From: Anthopleura xanthogrammica
Lineage: Eukaryota > Cnidaria > Anthozoa > Actiniaria > Actiniidae
Assembly (NCBI GenBank): GCA_964019055.1
Contig: OZ025221.1
Location: 6,664,468 to 6,728,467, forward strand
DNA: 64,000 bases
Direction of reading: 5' to 3'
The position numbers and the translations under genes are program-made. Below the pieces are notes generated by a model. The model did no database searches. It was given only the letters and a program-made list of their open reading frames with translations, and was not told the DNA's origin. Shown here piece after piece: positions 44,289 through 59,200 of the stretch (within the stretch, counting starts at the first letter, position 1; each line of letters starts with the position of its first letter).

Positions 44289-47200
44289 CTAATCGTCATC
44301 TAAAGAAGTTGAAGAGGCACTTCTAATTCCTGAATATCCCCTACGAGATGTCTGGAAAAACAAAGAGAAACAAATGTCAAAGAAATTAAGGATTGGACGT
44401 GCTAAACGTGCAAACAGTAAGTTTAGAACATTGTCCTAAATAGAGATGCTGCAAGTGGCACATAATCATCTTCTTCATCATCTTCTCATAATTTATCATT
44501 ACCACCACGACCTCACACGATACAACTATTAAACCAACAATGATGTCATGACTTACGTCGCAGACACACGGTGCAATACTGTGCGCAATATTGCAGGCAA
44601 TGTTGCTGAAGTAGGATCATTTTCTACGTCAGCAGCATTACGTGCAACAAATTGCGTCGTGTGACATGGCTCGTAACATCGATTGCCTGCAACATTGCGC
44701 GCAATGTTGCACCGTGTGTCTGTAGCTTTAGAATAATGTATATATAGTAAGGATAAGAAAGAAGTAGGAGAAATGATGAGTGAAGAAACCTAGATATGAA
44801 GGTACTACACAACACAATTAATTATCTGGCTTGCGTTAGGTTAGATGCAAATTAAATCAGAAACACATACGAGAAAAAAAACTTTTCAAGAAATGGTTTA
44901 TGCCATAAATGAACGAAGACCATCGAGATGGCTTCGTTATTGATTATGTGGACGAAGTTTGGCGAAGGGTGATCGAACGAGAAACGATAAATGGACGAAA
45001 ACCACCGTGCTGACCGTTTCGTTATTAATTGTGTGGACGACGTTTGGCAAATGAAGATCGATTGACAAGCGGTATATGAACAAAAACCATTTAGTGTCTT
45101 CGTTATGTGGTTTTAATTTAGCGAAAATCTTTATGAAGAAACGTTTTCGTTATGAATAAAATGAGCGAAATTGGACGAAAGATATGATCGATAAAGTGCA
45201 CCGTATTAGTTGGCCCGATTGGATCAACATTTGCATCACCGGTACCTACTAGAGTAAGGGAATGGTATTCCGTGCCGCTGCCTAATCACGCTTTGAACTC
45301 TGCAGTATAATTGATATCAAAATGTAAGTCAATTTATAAATTAATTTTTCTTCAAGTAAAGGGACTTAAAACTTGTGGAATTTTTTTTTGTCAAAAATAG
45401 TTTTCTTTGAAAATGGCAGACGCATTGCCAATTCAAATTTAATGTTAATTAAGGAGCTTGGATTAGAAATGGTCCGAACAGCAATTTTCATATCAGTTGA
45501 CTCATCATCTAACAGCAAAAAATTGGCAAAACAAACATGTCATTAATACATAAGATAGAATACAATATTAAAACAGAGAAATCACAGTAAAGACATTGAA
45601 AAGAAAATAAGTAGTTACTAAGAAAGGTTAGTAAGAAAGTTGAAGGGTTTACATTTAAAGAATAAGAAGAAAATGTTCTTGAATTTGCATGACTACAGAA
45701 GAGCTTCCTAAGGATCGAAGTGCTTTTAGAGCAAGTGTCGTCGTTAAAAGCTATGCTAATTTCTCGAGAGAAAAGAATTTGACAGCAGGAATTCAAAACA
45801 TTAGTAAACTTTCATGAAACTGCAGTAAATTAAAGTAGTCTGGATGTACACTAGTAAATGAAAGTGTATTTCTGTCGCTTAATTTTGATTGGCCAACTAT
45901 GCCAGGCTCAGGTACGTAAGTAGGATGAACGACACTAGATTTTCCCACTTGATCACAACGGAAAAAAACTCTAAACTATTTATAAATTCAACTTCATAAC
46001 ACTTCAAATTAGTTCCAAACTATTCCTATAAGCTTGTTGAAAGCTTTTTGGTCAATAAAGCCTTTGGATTTTAATCCTTTTTAAATCGCTTCACAAACAG
46101 ACCAATTAAAAGAGATTATGAAAAGGACGAAATGAACCATAAGGAATTTCATTCCCATCTGACGAATTAATTGAATGAACAGTATAAATAAAATCAAGGA
46201 AATAAGGGACTTTTCTGCACATCGTAATTCACAGAATGCTACACTTGGTGCTGAAGGATTTTGTTTTACAAATCGAGGCTGACGACAGTGGTGACATGTT
46301 TGTCAACCTTCAGCTAAGCACCAGACAAAACTGAACCGATTGAGTAAATATTTACTTTATCGCTACCGCGAGACATTCTAAACCTAAAAAAAATCATTAC
46401 AGGGAAGAAAAGCATTTTTTTTAATAAGAAATGATAGTGCAAGGGATATATAATTTTTTTTTGTTCCTTGTAAATTTGACGCCATGAGACCTCAACAACA
46501 CCTAATGCTTCAATTAACAAACGAAGTTTTGATTTTGGAGAATAGTTTTAACTAGTGTTAAAGCAAGTATAAACAGGGAAAGATCTAATATAAAAATACC
46601 TAAAGTCATGCAGTTAGTAGGGAGATTCTTAGAATTAGAAAGAAGGAGGAAAGAGTTCAGTATTAGAATATATTAGAATAGCGATTGAATTTAAAATTGG
46701 AAGTCCTAAAAGAGACCTCTCGTGATGATGTCCTCATCACCCCACTGGAACGTCCACCACCACGACCACGGGCCTTCTGTAAGGAACTCTCCAAGGTCTC
46801 AACCCTTTCTTCGGCTTCCTCCAGTTCGGTCTGAGCCTTGCGGTAGCGGGCAAGATTTGATGCAGCAAGGGTTTCCTGTAAAAGACATTAAAGATACAAT
46901 CTTAGAAATCCATTGAAAGAAGGAAAGTAACGAAGATGAAAGCAAGGAAAGCCACCGGCTAAGAATGAATGAAGGATGAGAAGGAGAAAAGAAGGGATTA
47001 AGGAAGGAGAGGGAGGGAGCCGAAGAATCAAGGAAGTAAACTTACCGCTTCTTCCACAGCAACACGCATTTTCTTGATCTTGTTGTTGAGTCTGTCGGAA
47101 TTCTCCTGTGCACGATTCAAGTTCTTCTGGTCCTCGTCGGCTTGGAATTGGATCTCTTTCATGCGGCGTTCGTTCTTCTTTGCCAACTTCTGAGCTTCGC

Positions 47201-50200
47201 TGCTGCGCTTAGACTCTGAGTCCAGATCCCGCTCTAATTCTTTGATCTAATCGGGTAAGGTAAGACAAATTAATACTAAGAAAAGTGGGAATAATCAGTC
47301 GATCAAGAAGCCTACCTTCTGTTCAAGTTTCTTGATCTGGTTCTTGAGGGCCTTTCCGCCAGCAGCTTCGAGTTCTTCAATCTTAAGCTGCAGATCCTTC
47401 TGGATGCGTTCTGCAGATAAACGTGAACGCTCAGCGGCTCCAGCGGCATCTTGAGCAGAAAGAAGCTCGGCTTGGACGCGAAGAAGCTAAGAAGCACATA
47501 AAAAATAAATTTTAGAAAAAAATCATGATGTTTTTCATGGTTCGTCGTGGATAAAATTTATCGAGGTTTTTTCCGTGATTCTAAATTAGAAAAAATCGTA
47601 TCTTTGGCATATATTGCAGTGGAACATGTACCTCGCCTGCTGCCTTCTTGGCACGGTCGTCAGCTGCTTTAGCCTCGTTTTCTGCATCATCCAGCTCTTC
47701 TTGCATGGTGTTGACTTGTCCATCAAGTTTGCGCTTGGATTGTTGAAGGCCGTTGACTTGGTTGGTAAGTTCATTGAGACGGTCTGTTGCCTCAGTTCTC
47801 TCTTGGTCAGCAGCGCGGCGTGCACGGTCGGCCTGCAATCAGTGATGGCATTATTAGAATTTCAGAAATCACAAAACCATCATTTTTATTTGCATGATTT
47901 TGTGTATGCGAACTGTGTTTTACCTGCTCCAGTTGGTTTCTCAAGTCTTCCAACTCAGATCCAAGTTCTGAAGCCTTGCGCTCTGCACGAGCAGCAGCAT
48001 CACGTGCATCATCACGACCACGTTGTTCTTCCTCAATCATGACTTGCAAGTCTTTCACTTGTTGTTGCTGTTTCTTGATTGTCTTCTGGTATTCTTGGTT
48101 GGCCTGAAATCAAAGCAACTCGTTAGTCCCTTCTTATAGCAATTCCAGCCATCCAGTATCAAAGATTCATATTTTAAATCTTTTTAGCTCAGACTTACCT
48201 TCATCAAGTTCTCAACGTTGTTCTCAAGCTCGATGCAGTCGCTCTCGAACTTCTTCCTGAGACGAGCCTGGAAAAATGAACACGCATTCTAGGTCAGTAC
48301 AGCCGTAAATAACAAATAAAAGGTTTCCATAACAGAATCTTACCTGCTCGTTCTTGGCTTTGACTTCACCATCAAGAGATCCTTGAAGAGCATCAAGTTG
48401 GCGTTGTTGATTCTTCCTCAGGTTATCAATCTCCTCATCCCTGTCTGCCAGTTTGCGATCAAAGTCTTGCCTGACTTGGGTCAGCTCAAGTTGTACCTTA
48501 AGAACCTTGCCTTCTTCGGCTTCCAAGGCACCTTCAGCTTCCTGTTAATTTTATGTGTTCAAAAACCCGTATTAGAATATATGCCACAACTATACAGATG
48601 TGCTGACGATGCTTCCTGTACTATTTTTTTCCACATACTTACCTCTAAGGCGGTCTGGAGCTCATCCTTCTCCATCTCCAAACGCTTCCTCAGTTTTCCA
48701 AGCTCAACAGCATTCTTACCGCCCTCACCGAGTTGTTCCTGCAAGTCATGGACGTCACCTTAAAATGAAGACATGAAAGATGTTACACACCAAATAAGTG
48801 GCCAAGAAGATTGGATAAGTATGAAATAACAAACCTTGAAGGCTCTTGTTTTCACGTTTCAAGGCTTCGACCATTTCATTTTGTTCCTCAAGAGTGTTCT
48901 TGTATCGGTACATCTAGATGGACAAAACATCAAGATATTTTAGACACATTTCCCGAAAAAAATTAAGATGATGATATTCCAGCCATACCTCGGTAGAGTA
49001 GTTCCTAGCTTCTTTCTGAGCATTATCCAGTTCGAGTTGCATGTCATCAAGCTTGGACCTCCATTCATTGATTTCTTGATCGATTCTCTTTTGCTTCTTC
49101 TCAAGAGAAGCATTGTTGGTTTGAGCCTGTCATAGGGAAAACGTGAAAGTTTAAATGTCACTGCTCCTTTTTTGGATTACTATTAAAGAAGATCAAACTA
49201 CCTTCTCCAAATCAATGAGGGCATCCTCAAGCTCGCCATTGATCCTGTTCTTGGACTTCTCAGCACTTTGAGCCTTCACAAGAGCAGCATTTAAGGCTTC
49301 TTCGGTCTCTTGCAGTTTTACAAGCATCTTTCGCCTGAAAAGAAATTGCAAAATCATGAGGGCGCTTTTCGTATGAGTGACGACTGACTGTAATTATAAG
49401 AAAGGAATCATTGAATTGGCTTCCTATTGTAATTTGCAAAATCACTTTTAGAGATGCGTTTTAATTTTACTAATAGAAATATTCTTACTTAGAATCTTCC
49501 AATTCTTCAAGCTTAGCAATGCCTTCTTGTTCATATTTATTCTTCCATGACTGGAGTTCTGCATTTGCTCGAGAAAGTTGTTTCTGGATGTCAGCCTTGC
49601 CATCTTCAACCTCCTCGAAGTTTTCTTGTAGAGTGTCGTAGTCAGCCTCGAGGTTCTTCAGTCTGTTTGTGGCTTCGGATTTACCCTAGCCAAACAAGTA
49701 AACAAATAAACAAACAACTATCATCAAACATCCGCTAGCTACTGCAAGATGAATACACTTTGCACGAAGTTCCTTTCTCAAGGGTACTCTTGTGGACAGG
49801 GCAACCTACCCGCATTTCATCTTCCAATTGTTTCTTGAGTTCTTCCATCTGTTGTTCGAGGTTTTTCTTCGCCTTCATCAACTGTGAATTCTTGGACTCT
49901 TGTTCCTCGAGTTGTCGGGTGATTTCTACGTTCTCCTGGGTGATTCGTCCTTTGATAATTTCGAGGTCGCTGCAAGTTTTCTTCATTTCGTCATTCTGGG
50001 AGAAAAAGTAACATTTTAGATGGGATTCTGCCACAAGATAGGCCGGTTATAAAGCTACTTTTGTGTGAATGACACAACGTAGAACCCTCCAGGGCATTTT
50101 TCCTTTCTCACCACATACCTGTGAGCGGGATTCGTTCAGCTGATCGCTAAGGGTGCGGTTGTTCTTTTCAGCTTGTTGCTATAAAGAGGGACAAAAATCA

Positions 50201-53200
50201 AAAATCAATTCACGTTTAACTAATCTTAAACAAGTAAAAAAGGTTATTTTTTGGTACCTTTTGTTTTTGCATGTTTTCGACGGTCACTGAAAGGTCGTCT
50301 CCCTCGTTCTGTAAGGATGCCTTTTCCTTTTCGAGTCTTTAGAGAAATATACAGTTTATCACATCAATTCAGATCATGACCATAAAAATATTACCATTAA
50401 ACATTCATAGAAAATGCATTTAAGAAAAACAATTAACAGCAATGCGGCAAACACATAAAATTACATTAATATTCATTAAAAAATACTCAGACTACGTCAT
50501 ATTATCTTTTTTAACTTTGCGCGCTTCCCATCCACGATGATTTGAAACATTATCTCGAAAAAGTCACATAGAGGACTACGCACACACCGCTAACCGCTTT
50601 CATGCAAAAGATTTCAATGATCTTTTTCCTTGGGATAATAGGTCGCAATCACTAAAAAGGGTCACTTTTCATTAGATAAAGGTTCATAACCTTTAGAGGA
50701 ATAAACCTTGTAACTATAGAATAAATATTTGAACTATTCATTTATTTGCTAGCACTTCAACTGTGAAGACTTCATTATCCAATTCAGTAATGAGAGTGAT
50801 TACCCTCTAATTCTAGTAAGACAGTCAACATTATGATAATCCTGGAAAATCGCTCCAAAATCTTGGAGATCCGACAAGGTAATGGTTGCGGTATTGGATT
50901 TCAGAGTATCGTGTAACGACCGACGGAAAAGTGACACAGGGCTAATTGAGCGCCAAAAACAATTCTAACAAGCTCTTCGGAGTTAAGTGCGCAGATGTTG
51001 AAGAAAGTACAAGTTGTATTAATGGGGAAAAATTTGGAAAAGTTTGGAAAAACGTCTTCAGAGATCATAAACAACTTATGATTATTAAGTATTTTGATCA
51101 ACGTAAAATAAGAGACTATTAATTGTCTGTTTGGGCCCACAGCTGTTACCCCGTCACGAAGGTGATTCACCGTGATTGAGAGGACATTAACTGGGAAAAT
51201 ATCCCACATGCGGTAATCGTCATCAAGTCTATTAGTTCACATTTTTGAAATCCCGCAAAATAGAATAGTCTGTTCAACTGCTATGATGTACTGGAATGGT
51301 GATGATGATGTTGGCGATAATTGGGAAGAGTCAACTCTGGCACCAAAAAAAGAGTATAGATCTCTAGTTATAAGTTCTTAATCCGATCAGGCAAAGAGGA
51401 AATTTAGTTGTCAAGAGCTAACACGCTACAGTTTGGAGTTCATAAAACTTGTTTACAGTGAGTTCCTCATATAATTGAAGAACAAATGGTGAGTGCGGTC
51501 TAGACAAGGTCAAGCGGGATTGACCAATTGTGAAAACCTACTTTGCCTTGGATTTCTTCACACCATCGAGCTCGTCTTGTAGTTCTTGTAACGCTTGGTT
51601 CTGTTTCGTGCGCATGCTGTTGATCGTCTGTTCATTGGTGAGTGATTGCTCTTCCAAGTCCTTTCGGAGCTTGACAATGTCTTGCTCGCGTTTTTTGTTG
51701 AGATCCATCTGGAAATAAATTATAAATACATAGATTCAAAAAACAGTGCAGAGCGGTTTCGGAGGGGAAAGCTGTGCAAGGATTGCAAAACCTTAGAAAT
51801 GAGCTTCCCTTGTAATCTCAATTACAGATCAGCTATTCTAAAGAGGATAGTAGTGATCCATTCGATGGAGATTAAAACCGAAATTAAAACCCAAACAAAC
51901 CGTTCTTTCGTGTTTTGTGCAATTTATTTACATCCTAGATTCGTAATATTACTCCTAGTCGTCCGTAACTTAATTAGTTTTCTTAAATTATAAAACAGCT
52001 CTACTCGTTATGTGCTCATGAATCCGCCCTGAATCCAATACTACGCTAACTCCTACAGCACCAAATGTCAAACTCCACTCCACTCCACTTCATCGCCGAT
52101 TCTTACCAATTTTGTAGGCGATGTATAATCCATGGTGTAATTCATTTTCAAAATTTTAACGCTAAGAAAAATCTTTCCCTCTTACTGTTTGACAGAAAAT
52201 ACTATAAAGAACGCCGCAAGGAGTGATGGTTTGTATTTACTCCCGAAGTGCAACGCGGAGAAAGAGTTCAGAAGACCCAAGATATCTGATAAAGAGGGAG
52301 TGTCAATGGGTGCATTTATTGCATTGCGTGGATGGATTTCATTCTGCGCGCAGGCGAACTGAGGTTCTTAATACTATACCTGAGCTGCGGTGGCACCGCC
52401 GGCTTCATCTAGTCTGTCATTCAGGTCATCCAACTCTTGCTCGAGTTCTTGTCTTGCACGTTCAGACTACAATATGCAAAGAAAAGGATTGAGAAAAAAA
52501 CATATGTCAACACCAGAAAGAGTGTTTGTACGAACAAAATCATCCTGTACAGGAAAAAAGAGAATCTAGAAAAAATTTTGTGGATATTGTGGCCGGGGTC
52601 AATCCAATGACGAACGGTCGCACAAGACATTCCATTCATGATACAAACACCGTTTACATTTCAATTACATGGATCATGACCTGTCTATGGTTAAAACCAG
52701 AACGCATATCCGACATGAAGAATCGTAAATAATATTCTACGCATTCTAATTTCCTTTTTAAGGAAAGAATTTTGCTAAGTTTGTTTGTCCGAAGTCAATC
52801 TAGTAACCTCGGGGTCTCACATAGAAATGATCATCGGAACATTTGGGTCTCAAATATGATTTCTTTTGTCCAGAAAATGGTTGACCAAGAAAACAATGTT
52901 TTAAAGCGCATTGCAAAGAAAATTCCACATGTTATCGTTGATTATCGTAAATCCTCCAAAGAATGTAAAACATGTTAGTTTTTCCTTATGGAAGCAGTGT
53001 TTGTTTTTAGATAAAGTTTAGTTATTCAGATATAAAGATATGAAGTGACCTTTGGTTGTCAACTGTAGAACTCAGCCCCGTCCAAATAAACACTACTGCA
53101 AAGAAGATATGTTGAAGATAATAAGCCAAGGAAGAGCTTGTTCTTCCGACAAGATCCTGCATGAAGAAATACTGAGGGCTTGTGTCCTTACCTTGCTGCG

Positions 53201-56200
53201 GTTACTTCTTTCTTGTTCGAGTTCTTGTTCAAGTTCCTCGATACGAGCCTGTAAAAAGAGACAACAATACATCAGTCCTTTGCACAAGATAGAATTTAGG
53301 GAACCGAATCTTAATAGGATTGGAGATAAACGAACTCATCTTGTGAGATCTACCTAACTTTATATGATAAAAAAGCTTCAGAAATCGGCACATTCTTAAT
53401 AACGTTGCTACAGCTGTACAGCTGTTTCTGACTTGTACATGAACCTTACATTCTCAAGATGAATAATGTAAAGTAAAGAACTAAGAAAGACCACTAATCT
53501 TCGAAACTTAAAGCGAATTAAGTCTTCAAAACTGGCAAAGGCATTTTGATGTCGCACTCTCGCTTAGAACACCGCAGTGCATACTGAGTTGTACTTAGCC
53601 AAATATTATTGAGAATTAGGTGCTACAATTCCCACATTATTTTGTGTCGAGCATGACCTTTGTCATCGAATACCAGCCTACATACTTCTAAATAACCCGG
53701 TGTATGGTCGTTTCGCCACATCTTGGGTTCTCAAAAACACTTTCTTCAGCCGAATTGGAAACCAAATTCCTATATTGTTGATGAAATTATTAACGACTGT
53801 TCGCCCACACGAAGCAGTGACCCGGTACAATATGAATAGGGACGTTGACAAGGTGTGGCGTGAGCAGACCATAAGAATACACTTGTTTATTTAGCAATTA
53901 ACCAGTGATTGCTGTAAATGAATTCATCATCTCAGTTCCTGTATCTTCAAAATCATCAACTCCACTAAAACATATTTTTTCTTCTTGCCTTAATTTTATC
54001 TCCCTTCCTTTTTTTATCTCATTTTTTTTAAATATACACCCTTTAGGCTTCGAGTACCAGGAGTGACCAATGGACAAAGGAAATCTCAGTTAAAAAAATA
54101 AATAAATAAATAAACAAATAAATGATCTGAAACAAATAAAAAGAAAGAAAGAAAGAAAGAAAGAAAAAATCACACAAATCTCGAATTACGAACTAAATTA
54201 AATTTTTGTTCGCCTAAGGAATTTTGGTAACAATTAACAGGGTGACCAGCGCCTGAAGCAAAAATATGTCGATTTTACTATCCTAGCCTATAAGTTTGTC
54301 TGTCTGTCTGTCTTTTTGAGTGTCCGAGTTTCTGTCTGTCTGTCTGTTATGCTCACCTCGAGTTGTTTGATTTTCTTTCTGAGGGAATCGATAAGACTAG
54401 ACTGATCGTCGATTTTGACATTCAAAGTTGAAATGTGTTGTTCGCGTCTAAAGGAATAAAAGAAAAGAATAAAAGAATTAGAGTTTGAAATGCTATGTGC
54501 CTTCAACTAAAAAAAAAACAAACAATCCCTGCACTTCCATTCCTGCATTTTTGAAAAAGGATCAGCACTGCCCATTAATGCATCCGCTTACTTCCCTGGA
54601 AAGAAATTTCATTATGAATCCGGTACTTACTTTTTCAGTTCATCCTCCGCCTTTTGTTTTTCAGTCCTGACTTCTTCTAATGTGTCTTGAGTCATCTAAA
54701 CAGACAAGAAAGGTCCCCATGCCTTTAATGTTTACTTTCCTTTTAGTTTATGAGACTTGTTGTGTCGCCATTAAGCGTTGCCATTGCAAGACAAGGACTA
54801 TTTAGTGTGACATTTAAAAATTACCTTAAGGTCGCCTTCAACCTTTCGTTTTACTTTCTCGACGTCAGCTCGTAGTTTCTTTTCTCTTTCCCATGAGGCT
54901 TGTGTCTGTCACAAATAGAAAAATACTGGCATCAGGGATAATGCAATAGTACTGCCAATAACTGAAAGGTAGACAGTCTTAATAATATAGCAGCTAAGAA
55001 GATGAGTGTTGGTAGGTGCGTTAGGAAATACGACTTGGAGATTTCTCACATTGTTTTTTTTTTTATATCATTATACCTCGTCAAGCTGTTGTTCGAGTTT
55101 GGCTTTAACTTTGTTAAGATGGTTGACTTTGTTTTGCTCTTCTTGTAAGGTGTCTTCCAGTTCCTAGAATAAAGTACCAGTTACGATCAGTACTAAAAGC
55201 AATAGAAACTTCAGGTCTGACACACTTCTTTCTTGAATTATCCTTACCTGGCATTGCTCTTCCACGCCTTTCTTTGCTTTTGAAATTTTGGCAATGGCTT
55301 CGTCTTGCTGCTGTAATTCTTCGTTGAGCTGTTCGATATTTTTGTCCTTTTGTTTGCTTTCTTGTTCAGCCTGAAATGAAACAATATATCAAAGTGTCAT
55401 TAGTGTCAAGGGACCATGATGGGGAGCAACAAATACACATAGCAATATGAGAGTCCAGGGAAAGGGGGAGGGAGAGGACATGGCTCGAAGGCCATTACCC
55501 ATCACCTTTCACCAAGTTTTGGCTAATATTCAGTTTCATAATTCATTTCGTCCTGTACGCATTATATGAAAACCCAATCAAAAATGTATTTGAAAATTTC
55601 GTAAACATATGCTAATTACCCTCCCCCCGCCCTCCTCGTCCCTGTGTTGATCGATGAAGCATTAACATTAGTTACACCTGCCCGCGGGAGAAAGGCAGGT
55701 TGACAGGTAACGTAATTAGTAAATACGCACCTTTTTGAGAGCGGAGTCAAGTTCTTCGATGTCTTGTTTCATTTCACTGATTTCAGACTCCATTTTCTGT
55801 TTTGCTGCTGATAATTCTGAGCTAGCCTCTTCTTCGTCTTCGAGTTGTTCCAACATTTCCTTCATCTGAGCTTCAAGGTCGTTCTTCTTGTTCTCCAAAG
55901 CAGCAGCGCGCTCCTCGGCATCAGCGGAGGAATCTTGTTCTCTCTGGTAATCTTGGAAGAGCAGATTCTTCTCTTCAACAAGTTTGGTGTATTTCTCTTC
56001 AAGTTCTCTTCTCAGAGCTTCCTCTTTGGCCAACTTTTCTTCAGTTTCTTTCATCTGTTCAATCTTCTGTCTCATTTCTTCATCAGCACGTGCGACCTGC
56101 AATAGAGGCTTCACTCTGGTATAAAGTTTCCACCAGTTCCAGTTCCTCAGGTACAGATACTTTCGGACGTTCCTCTGTATAACTGAGATTCCAATCCTAA

Positions 56201-59200
56201 AATAAATTGCGTAAAAATTTATAGATCACAAACAAAAGAGGTTACTTGTGGACATGTTGGAAATTTCAATGGCAGGAAGGTGCATTTTTCTGAGCGACAT
56301 ACCTCTGGTCACACATCTTGCGATATTCTTTACGCATGAGGTAACCCTTACAGTAAGCCTGGAACATGGAAATAATTTTGGCAAGTCTTTCGTCACGCAA
56401 GTCCTCAAGCTGACCCAGGACACCAGCACGGAAGAACACCTTGGTATTACCAATCCTGTACTCGTTCTCTTCCAACTGCATGGCCGCTAACAGCTTCTCG
56501 CAAGCTTTCTTTCCATCCATAAACTGTCCAGACACGGCGGTAGGAGCAAGGATCTGGTATCTACGAGAAAATACAAGCAGATAATTAAGAGCGACCCCAA
56601 ATGGGTTCTGAAATATCATACACTGTCTCTGATCCAACACTGGTTGAGTAAGTTATACGACTACGTAGGCTACAAAATAGGTACCTCTGCTTGAACTCCT
56701 GGAAGGGAATTCTGTTGGGGAATCCTTTACGGCAAATACGGATTCCCTCGAGTACACCGTTACACCTGAGCTGATGGAGGACTAGATTAGTGTCAATGAC
56801 ACCAGCTTTCTTCAACTCGTTGGGGATAATACAACGCACAAAGTGAGGCGAGGTTTGATAGAGGGTGTCCATCAACTTGTTCAGTTGTTCCTGTTGTAGG
56901 AAAAAAATATGGTAAGACGATACATCATCATAACATTGATGTTACCTTAGTAAAAAAAAGATCTGAAGTCTAACCTTGTGTTTGGAACTGACAGTCTGGA
57001 AAGATCCACCTTTTCCTCTGTGGCCTAAAAGATTTTCAAAGATCAATAAAGATAAGCAAGTTTTTAAGCGATTTTCAATGGGAAAACTATTGTAATAACT
57101 CTTTAGAAAATCAATAATACCACTGAGTGCCCATAAATGTGATGGAACAACTCGTCGTGAATCACATAACACAGACACTAACCTTCAGTGGCATACTCTT
57201 TCCACAAATGTCCAATGAAAGGATCGCTGGACTTGGCGAAGATAGAAGCAACAGCCTCATTAATGGGGTCCTTGTTCTTATCAAGCCAGTTGTCGATGTT
57301 GTAGCCAACAGTGCCAGCGTAATGGTGGACCTCGAAGTGGTAATTGATCTGCTTCTTTCCACTGATCTTTGGTTTTCCAAACTTCACAGATTTGCCGTCA
57401 TGGGTAGAGTTCAGCTTGGCCAACAAAGTCTGGTCAGTGGCTTTAGGCACAATGCATTCTTCCTCAAGAATGGCAAAAATACCAGTGCCCTGAGGGTAAT
57501 ATATTGTCGAAATTAGACTATCTTGTACTGACTTCAATAGTGAGTATGTGTTTTTATTCATTTACCTTAGCGAAGATAAGATCAATTGTTGGCAGCAAGT
57601 CCAAACCAAAATCAATAAACTCCCAATGAATTCCTTCTCTCTTGTATTCTTCCTGTTCAAGGACGAACATGTGATGGTTGAAAAACTGCTGCAGCTTCTC
57701 ATTGGTGACGTTGATGCAAATCTGTTCAAAGGAATTGAACTTGAAGATCTCAAACCCTGCAATATCCAGTACACCAATGAAGAAAGCACGTCTATCCTTG
57801 GTCAAAAGGGTCATGTTTGCCTTTTCGACAAGCCACAAGAACATGCGCTCGTACAAACTCTTTGTCAAAGCACCAATGGAGTAGGCAACCTGGAAAAAAA
57901 ATAGTAATTTAATTTTCAAAATATTTACAATACGCTTTTTTGTGCAGATTATTAGCATGCAACTGTATTTCTTTGAATCCTCTTTACCTGTTGAATGTTA
58001 CGTCCTTGGTTGACATATTCACGACCGACTTTTATTCTTGGTTTGATGATGTTCTTAATAAAGTCAGCTCCGGGGAGTTTCATCAAGAATGACACCTTAT
58101 CAAGATCTGTAAGTGTATAGGAAGTTTTATTTTGAGTTTGATACAAATTCCAAAACGCACTGCAGCAGACCTCTCACTCCTTACCTTTGGCATCAGAAAC
58201 TTCTGCTTGCTCCTCTCGTGGCCTTTGCTTGAACTTTGCGTTTCCCCAATGAAGACAAGAAGCACAAATCTTATACATACTTTTCTTCTCTTCTACGGTG
58301 AATCCTAGGGTGTCAGCTGCAAGCTTTAGGAACAAATTACACGGTCAATATAGATTTATACATCCGAGTGGGTGTCAATATGTCGATGGGTGTTTAGTCA
58401 AAGTACCGATTATGATCATAAGATGATATCAGATAGGCTTCAATAGGCTATTGAAGTTATAAGACAGAATATGAAGAAATTGAATACCTCAGTGATACGG
58501 AACTCCTCGACGTCATCAATTCCCTCAGCGATTTCAGATCCTCTCTCGAGGAAGGGATAGTCATCCTTTCTACTACTTTCAATAAGAAGGTCATCTGCAA
58601 TTAAATAGAATTTAAACATAACAATTAGTATGTAGTCATAGTAGATTGCCAAATAACAACGGCATAATGCGTACTTTTCAAGAATCTTTAGATCTTTTAA
58701 GTTCTTTTCCTATCATTCATTTTTTTCTTGAAGGCTGATTGTGTAAACCTGACTGTTTACGAGCACTTCAAGAAGCACAAGATTGCGAAGTTTGGTAGTC
58801 GAGGCACGCCTTGCATTGTGGTGGAAAGGAATGATCAAAAAAATCTCAAACTTTTCTGCCTTATCTGCCAACGTTACTGAAATAACGCTTCGCTGTGGCG
58901 GCAAATACTCAAGATTTAAGTTTTTTTTAAAAGGAGTGGACACTTCTATCCCACGTGCAGCTATGATATCATCAATTTGTGCGCGCAGTGGCATATGGGT
59001 AGAAGAAACAAAAATGCCGTCAAACTGAAGTTTTTTCTTTCATTTTGCCTTGAGAAAATCATACTGTTTTTCTGCTTCTTAGGCATTCTAAAGATTACCT
59101 AGAAGATCCTTGGGTGCTCCTTTGAGAATCTGGTAAAAGATGTGATAGTTTCGCTCGCCTTCCTGCTGGTAGACGACACGGGACTTCTCAAGCAAGTCTA

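Larger units (their letters stand above)
44352..46716 (-). other. Last intron of myosin (2.4 kb), with repeats
   Basis: Contains a family-5 MITE relative (44558-44730) and a short tandem repeat (44913-45110). No nested gene is evident. If this intron is retained, the reading frame runs on for about 18 codons after the RTSSRE exon before a stop. Confidence 0.6.

Noticed and set aside
46722..57904. Many plus-strand open frames over the myosin rod and head exons
   Set aside because: They are antisense shadows of coiled-coil and head codons.
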